Shown: positions 58,229 through 64,000 of the stretch, piece after piece
How the letters are laid out: each line of letters opens with the position of its first letter
How positions within the stretch are numbered: the stretch's first letter is position 1
Assembly (NCBI RefSeq): GCF_036345995.1
Contig: NZ_CP107796.1
Location: forward strand, 6,572,001-6,636,000
DNA from: Streptomyces sp. NBC_00557
GTDB lineage: Bacteria > Actinomycetota > Actinomycetes > Streptomycetales > Streptomycetaceae
Direction: 5' to 3'
Length of the DNA: 64,000 bases
Notes under the pieces: model-generated
Told to the model about the DNA's origin: nothing
The model's database searches: none
The model's input: only the letters and a program-made list of their open reading frames with translations
Position numbers and translations under genes: made by a program

Positions 58229-58528
58229 TCAGTGGTCGTCCCAGTGGCCCTCGTGCTCGGCGTGCCGGTGGCCGCCGTGCAGATAGTCGATGTGGTCGCC
58301 GTGGCGCACCTGGGCGTGCCCGCACTCGTCGTAGTGCACGTGCTCATGGTCCTGGTGGACGGTGTGCCCGGCCGGTTCGCACTCGTCCCAGTGACCCGCG
58401 TGCTCGCGGTGCAGATGCCCGTCGTGCGCGTAGTCCAGGTGGTCGCCGTGCGACACGGCGTTGTGCCCGCATCCCGGACCGTGGCGGTGCGTGTCGTGCT
58501 CGGTGTGTTCCTGGTGAGGGGTGGTCAT
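58229..58528 (-). CDS. Histidine-rich small protein with internal duplication
   Basis: A 99-residue protein with about 27 histidines and four cysteines or fewer. It contains two copies of a 24-residue unit (HGDHLDYAHDGHLHREHAGH and HGDHIDYLHGGHRHAEHEGH, each followed by WD) separated by a shorter related stretch. There is no signal peptide. Such composition implies metal (zinc, nickel or copper) binding or storage. It is divergent from the oxidoreductase gene (56-base gap). ATG 58528 is chosen over 58561. No specific family is recognised. Confidence 0.75.
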   Translation of the reverse strand: MTTPHQEHTEHDTHRHGPGCGHNAVSHGDHLDYAHDGHLHREHAGHWDECEPAGHTVHQDHEHVHYDECGHAQVRHGDHIDYLHGGHRHAEHEGHWDDH

Positions 58529-58584
58529 GGTGCCCGCCTTCGTACCGCTTGCGTGGGGCACGAGTACCCCGGAGGGTCGAGGAC

Positions 58585-59589
58585 ATGAAGGGCATCAGCT
58601 ACCGCCGCTACGGCGGACCCGAGGTGCTGGAGTACGGCGACGTGCGCGACCCGAAGGTCGGCCCCGACCAGGTGCTGGTCCAGGTCCGCGCCGCGGCCGT
58701 CAACCCGGTCGACTGGAAGTGCCGCGAGGGCCACCTGGACGCGGTCCTGGACGCCGTCTTCCCGGTGATCCCCGGCTGGGACGTCAGCGGGGTGGTCGTC
58801 CGGCCCGGCGCCGCGGTCACCGAGTTCGCCGCCGGCGACGAGGTCATCGGCTACTGCCGCGAGGACTTCCTGTCCCGCGGCACCTTCGCCGAGTACGTCG
58901 CCGCGCCCGTGCGCACCCTGGCCCGCAAGCCGCGCACGCTGTCCTTCGAGGAGGCCGCCGGCCTGCCGCTCGCCGGGCTCACCGCCTACCAGGTGCTGGT
59001 CAAGGCGCTCCAGGTGCGGCGCGGCGAGACCGTGCTGGTGCACGCGGCGGCCGGCGGGGTCGGCTCCCTCGCCGTGCAGATCGCCGCCCACCTCGGCGCC
59101 CGGGTCATCGGCACGGCGAGCGACCGCAACCACACCTACGTCCGCGGTCTCGGCGGCGAGCCGGTGGCCCACGGCGAGGGCCTGGCCGCACGGGTGCGCG
59201 CGCTCGCCCCGGACGGCGTGGACGCGGTCTTCGACACCGTCGGCGGCGACACGCTGAAGACCTCCGCCGGCCTGCTCGCCCCGGAGGGCCGGATGGCGTC
59301 GATCGCCGACCCGGAGGTGGTGCGTCACGGCGGCCGCTACTGCTTCGTCCGCCCGGACGCGGAGGACCTGGGCACCCTCGCCGCCCTGGCCGACAGAGGC
59401 GTGATCTCGGTGCACGTCCAGGAGACCTTCCCGCTGGAGCGGACGGCGGACGCACACCGGCTGAACCAGGAGGGCCGCACCCGCGGGAAGATCGTGGTCA
59501 CCGTCGACCGGCAGGAAGCAGAGGGCGCCGTCTGGACCAGAGACGAGGAGCGCCTCCTGTACGCTGCCGGCCAGGACGGCATGCTCTGA
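58585..59589 (+). CDS. NADP-dependent oxidoreductase, quinone reductase (zeta-crystallin) type
   Basis: A 334-residue MDR-superfamily enzyme lacking the zinc ligands of alcohol dehydrogenases. It begins GISYRRYGGPEVLEYGDV and has AAAVNPVDWKCREG, GWDVSGVV, GLPLAGLTAYQVL and the nucleotide-binding VHAAAGGVGSLAVQIAA (about 152-168). VFDTVGGDTL precedes the C-terminal GKIVVTV. It probably reduces quinones or enones with NADPH. GGAGG precedes ATG 58585. It shares a short divergent promoter region with the His-rich protein gene. Confidence 0.9.
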   Translation: MKGISYRRYGGPEVLEYGDVRDPKVGPDQVLVQVRAAAVNPVDWKCREGHLDAVLDAVFPVIPGWDVSGVVVRPGAAVTEFAAGDEVIGYCREDFLSRGTFAEYVAAPVRTLARKPRTLSFEEAAGLPLAGLTAYQVLVKALQVRRGETVLVHAAAGGVGSLAVQIAAHLGARVIGTASDRNHTYVRGLGGEPVAHGEGLAARVRALAPDGVDAVFDTVGGDTLKTSAGLLAPEGRMASIADPEVVRHGGRYCFVRPDAEDLGTLAALADRGVISVHVQETFPLERTADAHRLNQEGRTRGKIVVTVDRQEAEGAVWTRDEERLLYAAGQDGML

Positions 59590-59604
59590 GGCCTGTCCGG
59601 CCAT

Positions 59605-59937
59605 TCAGACTGGCCCTGCCACCAGCGCCGCCGCGCACACCGCCAGCGCCACCGCGCACAGCGCCGCCGCCGTCGCGTGCCGGGGGGCGAGCGCCGCGGG
59701 GCGGGGAGCGGCCGCAAGAGCGCGGATCCGGCGGTGGGCCACCAGCACGAAGCCCAGGAACAGCGCGCAGCACAGGACGCAGACGGTCACACCGGTGGCC
59801 GTCAGGCCGCCGTGCAGGGCGGCCTTCACGGCGAGGACCGCGGCCACGGCCGCCGAGAGGGTCGTACGACGCCAGGCCAGCCGGGTGCGCTCCGGCTGCA
59901 GCCCCGGATCGCGCCGGGCCGGGCTCACCCCGCCCAT
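59605..59937 (-). CDS. DUF202 membrane protein, second of a pair
   Basis: A 110-residue membrane protein with the DUF202 motif LQPERTRLAWRRTTLS (about 12-27) followed by three helices (AAVAAVLAVKAALHGGL; VTVCVLCCALFLGFVLVAH; AAALCAVALAVCAAALVAG). Yeast Vtc1 and other polyphosphate-associated proteins share the fold, but the bacterial function is unknown. ATG 59937 overlaps the preceding DUF202 gene by 13 bases; the GTG at 59928 gives a GTGA overlap and is equally possible. Confidence 0.8.
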   Translation of the reverse strand: MGGVSPARRDPGLQPERTRLAWRRTTLSAAVAAVLAVKAALHGGLTATGVTVCVLCCALFLGFVLVAHRRIRALAAAPRPAALAPRHATAAALCAVALAVCAAALVAGPV

Positions 59938-60317
59938 CCGGCCAGCACCACCACGACCATCGCCACGGCCACCACCGCGACGACCAGGCTGAGCAGCGCC
60001 GGGAACCGGGAAGCGGGCAGGTCCTCGCCGCGCCGGATCGCCCGCTCGCAGCGCACCCAGTGGTTCACCGCGCGCAGGGCGCACAGCACACCGGCGCCGA
60101 GCAGCGCGAGCGCGAGACCGGCCCGCCACGCCCAGCGCAGATGGGGCAGGAACTGGTCCACCGCGAATCCGCCGCCGATCAGCGCGAGCGCCGTGCGCAG
60201 CCAGGCGAGGAAGGTGCGCTCGTTGGCCAGGGAGAACCGGTAGTCGGGCGTGCCGCCCTCGTCCCGCACCCGCTCCGGCGCGAACCACAGCCGGATGTTC
60301 GTCACGAAGTCGCTCAC
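59925..60317 (-). CDS. DUF202 (YidH-like) membrane protein
   Basis: A 130-residue protein. A hydrophilic N-terminus (MSDFVTNIRLWFAPERVRDEGG) leads into the DUF202 signature SLANERTFLAWLRTALALIGGG (about 29-50) and two further helices (GLALALLGAGVLCALRAV; ALLSLVVAVVAVAMVVVVLAG). It is the E. coli YidH arrangement. It is the first gene of a coupled DUF202 pair; the second begins inside it. Confidence 0.86.
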   Translation of the reverse strand: MSDFVTNIRLWFAPERVRDEGGTPDYRFSLANERTFLAWLRTALALIGGGFAVDQFLPHLRWAWRAGLALALLGAGVLCALRAVNHWVRCERAIRRGEDLPASRFPALLSLVVAVVAVAMVVVVLAGWAG

Positions 60318-60338
60318 GCGGCCGACCCTACCGGGCGG

Positions 60339-60854
60339 TCACCGGGCCGAGCGGAAGGCCTTCAGCCGCTCGTACGCCGCCAGCCCGTCCGGCACCCACT
60401 CCCATTCCCCGAGCCGCCGCTCGACCTCCTCCTCGGGCAGGAAGCCGTGCCACTGGACCTCCTCGGCCTGCGGGTGGACGGGCAGCTCGCAGCGCACCTC
60501 GTACACCGCCGACCACCAGCTGTGCCCGGCGCCGTCGTCGTACAGGAACTTGAAGAGGAAGTCCGGCCGGGGCAGGCCCGTCACGCCCAGCTCCTCCTCG
60601 GCCTCCCGCAGCGCGGCCTCGTCGTAGGACTCGCCCGCCCCGACCACGCCGCCGACGAACATGTCGTACAGCGCCGGGAAGACCAGCTTGGTGGCGGTGC
60701 GCCGGTGCACGAAGAGCCGGCCGGCCGCGTCCCGGGCCTGGACGAACACACAGCGGTGCCGCAGTCCGCGGGCGTAGGCCTCGCCGCGCGGCGACCGGGC
60801 GATCACCCGGTCGTTCTCGTCGACGATGTCGAGGATTTCGTCAGCGGGGTTCAT
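60339..60854 (-). CDS. Nudix hydrolase, IDI-like
   Basis: A 171-residue Nudix protein. The Nudix box is complete: GGVVGAGESYDEAALREAEEELGV (about 69-92), with the metal-binding REAEEE. The N-terminus (ADEILDIVDENDRVIARSPRGEAYARGLRHRCVFV) and the C-terminal WHGFLPEEEVERR are like the YfcD/isopentenyl-isomerase-related Nudix group, which hydrolyses nucleotide or other diphosphates. The substrate is not assigned. ATG 60854 is preferred (GGATGG 5 bases upstream); ATG 60863 is possible. Confidence 0.9.
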   Translation of the reverse strand: MNPADEILDIVDENDRVIARSPRGEAYARGLRHRCVFVQARDAAGRLFVHRRTATKLVFPALYDMFVGGVVGAGESYDEAALREAEEELGVTGLPRPDFLFKFLYDDGAGHSWWSAVYEVRCELPVHPQAEEVQWHGFLPEEEVERRLGEWEWVPDGLAAYERLKAFRSAR

Positions 60855-60876
60855 GCGGGCCATCCAAGCAGAGGGC

Positions 60877-61791
60877 TCAGCGGCGCTGCAGGTCCCGGGC
60901 CGGGGGCTCCGCCTCGGCCGGGCCGCACGGCATCGCCGGATGCAGCCCGAGCAGCACGATGCCCGCGACCACCGCCGCGAGCCCGGCCGCCTCCCCGGCC
61001 AGCGCCCCGGTGTCGGTGCGCAGCCGGTCGCCGAGGAAGCCGACGCCGCACAGGATCCCGGCGAGCGGCTCGGCCGCGGTGAGCGCGGGCAGCGACATGC
61101 GCAGCGGGGCCGTCTCGAAGGCGCTCTGCACCAGCAGCAGCCCGGTCGCCCCGCACACCAGCACGCCGTACGGCTGCCAGCCGGTGAACAGCTCGGCGAA
61201 GCCGCCCGCGGAGAAGCGGGTGCCGCTCACCCGGGTCAGCGCGTCCTGCACGCCGTACAGCAGCCCGGCGGCGGTGGCCAGCAGCACCGGGCCCCAGCTC
61301 AGCCGGGACCGTTTGGCGTACGTCGTGAGCACCAGGGCGGCGCCGACCATCGCGCCGATGATCAGCCAGTGCCGCAGCGGGTCGGCGATGGCGTGGCCCG
61401 CCCGCGGCTCGCCGGCCAGGATGAACGCGGTCACCCCGCCCGCGAGCAGCAGCAGCCCGGCCCAGCCCTGACGCCCCAGGGACTGCCTGGTCTGGTGCCG
61501 GGACAGGGCCAGCGCGAACAGCAGGTTCGTCGCGAGCAGCGGTTCGACCAGGGAGATCTCGCCCTTGCCGAGGGCGACCGCGCCGAGCACCATCCCGGCG
61601 ATCATCAGCCCCAGGCCGCCCAGCCAGCGCGGCACCCGCATCAGGTCGAGCAGCAGCCGGAACGTCAGGAAGTCGCTCAGCGGCGCCTTCTGCGCTGCGT
61701 TCTGCTGCAGGACGAATCCGAAGCCCAGACAGCAGGCGGCACTCACGGCGAGAAGGAGAACCAGAACGGACACGCTGCGTACCTCGATCAT
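60877..61791 (-). CDS. DMT-superfamily transporter
   Basis: A 304-residue integral membrane protein with about ten helices, beginning MIEVRSVSVLVLLLAVSAACCLGFGFVLQQNAAQKAPLS and containing GKGEISLVEPLLATNLLFALAL (a motif shared with the EamA/NIPA-like exporters) and ALTAAEPLAGILCGVGFLGD. Substrates of this branch are unknown; NIPA relatives carry Mg2+. The Nudix gene starts 23 bases downstream, so they may be co-transcribed. ATG 61791 is chosen at the start of the first helix; in-frame codons to 61923 are low complexity. Confidence 0.83.
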   Translation of the reverse strand: MIEVRSVSVLVLLLAVSAACCLGFGFVLQQNAAQKAPLSDFLTFRLLLDLMRVPRWLGGLGLMIAGMVLGAVALGKGEISLVEPLLATNLLFALALSRHQTRQSLGRQGWAGLLLLAGGVTAFILAGEPRAGHAIADPLRHWLIIGAMVGAALVLTTYAKRSRLSWGPVLLATAAGLLYGVQDALTRVSGTRFSAGGFAELFTGWQPYGVLVCGATGLLLVQSAFETAPLRMSLPALTAAEPLAGILCGVGFLGDRLRTDTGALAGEAAGLAAVVAGIVLLGLHPAMPCGPAEAEPPARDLQRR

Positions 61792-62100
61792 CCGCCGGAC
61801 CACGGGTGCGTAGTGGCCGACTGTAGCGCCCCCGGTACGGCATCGACCCGGAAGTGCGCGGAACAGAGCAGTTGACTCGCCATCGTGTGGGGCCGGACGG
61901 CCCGGCGCCATGGCGTACGCCACACAGGGGTACGGAACCCTGGGTCCCGCAGCGGTGCCACCTGCGCGGAGTTACTCAAGTTCCTTGTGAGCAACGGTGG
62001 TTGAAGGCCAGATCAGCCGGTTCGGCTTGACGCAAACCTTGGCTGGGGGTTTGCTGTGCGTGATCGGCCGATGGCAGCTGGAGAAACAGGAAGTCCCGCG
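61792..62100. other. 309-base divergent intergenic region
   Basis: This region separates the DMT transporter (minus) from the unknown protein (plus) and holds both promoters. It contains the inverted repeat at 62032-62054 and several A/T-rich patches. No gene is supported, although an in-frame GTG at 62056 could extend the downstream gene. Confidence 0.5.
62032..62054. promoter_or_regulatory. 7-bp inverted repeat overlapping a possible -35
   Basis: GCAAACC (62032-62038) and GGTTTGC (62048-62054) are perfect complements separated by 9 bases. TTGACG (62027-62032), a good -35 hexamer, abuts the left arm, so a bound protein would affect transcription of the gene at 62101. Confidence 0.4.
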
Positions 62101-63078
62101 GTGCCCCCACTCCCCTCCGTGCTCGGCACCCGCCGGGCCCTCACGGACCACGCCGGCGACACCGCCCCGGACGAGTCCGGCGCCTTCGACCCCGCCCTCG
62201 ACGACGCCGAACTGCGCACCGCCCGCACCGCGTTGACCCAGGGCCGGCGCCAGGCCGCCCGCTCCCTGCTGCGGCACACCGGCGACGACTGGGACCGCCG
62301 CGGCCACCGCCTCACCGTGCTCGCCCGGGAACCGTACGCCGTGGCCCGGGCCCGCGACTGGCTGCAGGCCGAACCCGGCTGCGTCGACGCCGCCGCCCTG
62401 TACGCCCTCGCCCTGGTCCGGCGCGCCCTGTGCGGCGAGGAGGACCCCGGCCGGGCCCGCGAGGCCTGCGCCGACGCCGCCGCGCTGGCCCCCGCCGACC
62501 CCACCCCCTGGCTGGGATTGCTCCGGCTGGCCCGCAGCCTCGGCCCGGAGCGCGAGGTGCTGGCCGCCTTCGCCGAGCTGCGCCGCCGCCACCCCGAGCA
62601 CCACCACGCCCACCACCTGTTCCTCGCCCGCCTCGCCGAACGCCCCTCGGGAGGCCGGGCGCCCGAGGCCCACGAGGTCTACGACCGCGCCGAGCTGGCC
62701 GCCGCCGAGGCCCCGGCCGACTCCCCGCTCGCCGTCCTGCCCCTCGTCGCCTACGCCGAGCGCTACCGGGTCCTCGCCGCCACCGGCCTCGCCCCGGCCG
62801 ACCCCGCCGCCTCCGGCCACTGGTCCGGCCCCCGGGCCCGCCGCATCCTGCGCACCTGCTTCGACTGGTGGCTGGAGTGGGAGCACGACGAACACCCCCG
62901 CCGCCACATCGACCTCAACCACCTCGCCTTCGCCCTGTCCTGCGCCGGCCGCCCCGCCGAGGCCGCGGTCCTCTTCCGGCGCATCGGCCCGCACGCCACC
63001 CGCGTGCCCTGGTCCTACACCCACCGCGACCCGCGCTCGGCCTTCCGCGAGGCCCGCGCCCGCGCGCTCGGCCACTGA
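62101..63078 (+). CDS. Helical repeat protein of unknown function
   Basis: A 325-residue soluble protein rich in Ala, Arg and Leu. Regular helix pairs (ARTALTQGRRQAARSLLRHTG, CVDAAALYALALVRRALCG, TPWLGLLRLARSLG, LNHLAFALSCAGRPAEAAVLFRRIG) suggest a TPR-like superhelix. A WWLEWEHDEHPRRHIDLNHL stretch (about 258-277) contains several His and acidic residues. No catalytic motif is recognised. GTG 62101 follows GGAAG by 7 bases; the in-frame GTG at 62056 would add 15 residues. Confidence 0.72.
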   Translation: MPPLPSVLGTRRALTDHAGDTAPDESGAFDPALDDAELRTARTALTQGRRQAARSLLRHTGDDWDRRGHRLTVLAREPYAVARARDWLQAEPGCVDAAALYALALVRRALCGEEDPGRAREACADAAALAPADPTPWLGLLRLARSLGPEREVLAAFAELRRRHPEHHHAHHLFLARLAERPSGGRAPEAHEVYDRAELAAAEAPADSPLAVLPLVAYAERYRVLAATGLAPADPAASGHWSGPRARRILRTCFDWWLEWEHDEHPRRHIDLNHLAFALSCAGRPAEAAVLFRRIGPHATRVPWSYTHRDPRSAFREARARALGH

Positions 63079-63175
63079 ACGGCACGGCCGGCCGGGACGT
63101 AAGAAGTGATGACGAAAGTCTGACCAACCACCCGGCTCCCTGGCCCGCCACAGCCCCGAGTGCTCGAATGAGAAC

Positions 63176-63904
63176 GTGAACCCCGAACGATCCGAGGAAC
63201 AGGGCGGCACGCCCGTCGGCCGCCGCGTCTTCCTCGGCACCCTCGGCCTGGGCGCGCTCGGCGTCGCCGCCGCGCCCGCGCTGCAACGCGGCCTGGAGGG
63301 TGTCCTCGGCGCCGTCGCCGGCAAGGACCCGACGGGCCTGACCGGCCTGCTGCCCAACGGGGGCGGCTTCCGCTACTACTCCGTCGCCGCGTCCGTGCCG
63401 CGCCTGACCGCCGCCGAATACCACCTGAAGGTCGGCGGCCTGGTCGACCGCCCGCACACCTACACCCTGGCCGATCTGCGCGCCCTGCCGCAGACCCGGC
63501 TGGTCAGGGACGTCCAGTGCGTCACCGGCTGGCGGGTCCCCGGCACCCCCTTCGAAGGCGTACGCCTCTCCGACCTGCTGGACGCCGCCGGGGTCCGGCC
63601 CACCGCGAAGGCGGTCCACTTCACCTGCTTCGACGGCGCCTACACCGAGAGCCTCACCCTCGCCCAGGCCCGCCGCCCGGACGTCCTGGTCGCCCTGCGC
63701 ATGCAGGACAAGGACATCTCCCACGACCACGGCGGCCCGGTCCGCCTCTACGTCGCCCCCATGTACTTCTACAAGTCCGCCAAGTGGCTCTCCGGGATCA
63801 CGGTCACCGACCATGTGCAGCCCGGCTACTGGGAGCACCTCGGCTACGACGTCGACGCCTGGGTCGGCCGGTCGAACGGACGCACCGATGAGCCTACGAG
63901 CTGA
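63176..63904 (+). CDS. Tat-exported molybdopterin-dependent oxidoreductase (sulfite oxidase fold)
   Basis: A 242-residue exported molybdoenzyme. The Tat signal has GRRVFLG (about 15-21). The mature domain is a minimal sulfite oxidase fold similar to MsrP/YedY: FRYYSVAASVPRLTAAEYHLKVGGLV, the molybdenum-ligating Cys115 in VQCVTGWRVPG, LSDLLDAAGV, HFTCFDGAYTESL, and GGPVRLYVAPMYFYKSAKWLSGI. It probably reduces or oxidises a small S- or N-oxide outside the membrane. The next gene overlaps it by 17 bases and encodes a likely membrane cytochrome partner. Confidence 0.9.
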   Translation: MNPERSEEQGGTPVGRRVFLGTLGLGALGVAAAPALQRGLEGVLGAVAGKDPTGLTGLLPNGGGFRYYSVAASVPRLTAAEYHLKVGGLVDRPHTYTLADLRALPQTRLVRDVQCVTGWRVPGTPFEGVRLSDLLDAAGVRPTAKAVHFTCFDGAYTESLTLAQARRPDVLVALRMQDKDISHDHGGPVRLYVAPMYFYKSAKWLSGITVTDHVQPGYWEHLGYDVDAWVGRSNGRTDEPTS

Positions 63905-64000
63905 CGCCCCGGCGCCGCCCGCCGCCCGTGTCCACCGCTTCAGCCGGGCCGAACGCTGGGTCCACCGCACGACGGCCGCGCTGATGGGGGTCTGCGTGGT
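63888..64000 (+). CDS. Cytochrome b-like membrane subunit, N-terminal part only
   Basis: Only the first 37 codons are in the window: MSLRADAPAPPAARVHRFSRAERWVHRTTAALMGVCV. The FSRAERWVHR segment just before the first helix, with its histidine, is the usual start of cytochrome b561/b6-type anchors of molybdoenzymes. It overlaps the preceding molybdoenzyme gene by 17 bases, so the two should form one membrane complex that feeds electrons to or from the quinone pool. The family call rests on this short segment and on context. Confidence 0.65.
   Translation, partial: MSLRADAPAPPAARVHRFSRAERWVHRTTAALMGVCV

Overview
The window is chromosomal DNA of a Streptomyces species. The base composition is very GC-rich, with G/C at most third codon positions. 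GTG starts and GTGA/ATGA stop-start overlaps are common, and the gene families are typical of the genus (SoxR, SigK/RskA, many TetR and GntR regulators, a PASTA-less Ser/Thr kinase, homogentisate dioxygenase, class F/E-type sortase, Tat-exported enzymes). From memory, the order hmgA - lipoprotein - TetR - molybdopterin oxidoreductase - aldehyde/alcohol dehydrogenase - soxR resembles the S. coelicolor SCO17xx to SCO169x interval (soxR is SCO1697 there). I could not check this by alignment. I see no tRNA, rRNA, CRISPR array, IS element or prophage gene, so this reads as core-like chromosome.

Layout. 1-5 kb: small housekeeping-type genes (methyltransferase, DUF402, GNAT, YtrA-type GntR, DUF72, AAA ATPase). 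5.2-13.9 kb: a cell-surface polysaccharide module with a translationally coupled operon (two GT2 glycosyltransferases, a polysaccharide deacetylase, and a large flippase/membrane-glycosyltransferase fusion), a convergent secreted glycoside hydrolase and a small membrane protein. 14.1-16.6 kb: secreted SGNH lipase and a Ser/Thr kinase. 16.6-23 kb: a SigK/RskA sigma-antisigma pair divergent from a DUF4331 - TPR - NicO metal-transporter operon. 23-28 kb: CoA-transferase, a stand-alone type ISP specificity-domain protein, a UTRA GntR regulator and hmgA, which has a 9-bp inverted repeat in its promoter. 28.3-32 kb: lipoprotein, TetR, molybdopterin oxidoreductase. 32.2-33.5 kb: a secreted membrane-anchored protein coupled to a sortase. 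33.7-37.6 kb: an orphan sugar-type ABC ATPase and an ALDH-ADH operon. 37.6-43.5 kb: EamA exporter with an ArsR-like regulator, TetR/acyl-CoA dehydrogenase pair, YiaAB protein, TetR/MaoC pair, soxR. 43.5-51.2 kb: RNA ligase, unknowns, BKACE enzyme, a large Ntn-hydrolase acylase, an alpha/beta hydrolase. 51.3-58 kb: NamZ muramidase and an acid-activation/oxidation module (SDR, acyl-CoA ligase, TetR; APH-like kinase plus ACAD10/11-like dehydrogenase). 58.2-64 kb: His-rich protein, quinone oxidoreductase, DUF202 pair, Nudix, DMT transporter, unknown, and the start of a Tat-exported molybdoenzyme/cytochrome b pair.

The most useful non-coding signals are operators shared between distant promoters. 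A 13-mer, ACCGGTCGGTATG, lies in front of three transcription units (29.7, 52.6 and 58.1 kb). An AAACTA-N7-TANTTT palindrome lies in front of both the ALDH-ADH operon and the TetR/acyl-CoA dehydrogenase pair. A CTAAGC-N4-GCTNA site lies in front of a TetR gene and a MaoC gene. Together they predict three small TetR regulons in acyl/aldehyde catabolism. Short tandem-repeat arrays occupy several intergenic regions (28.1, 29.6, 51.3 kb), and several convergent gene pairs end in perfect hairpins that contain both stop codons.
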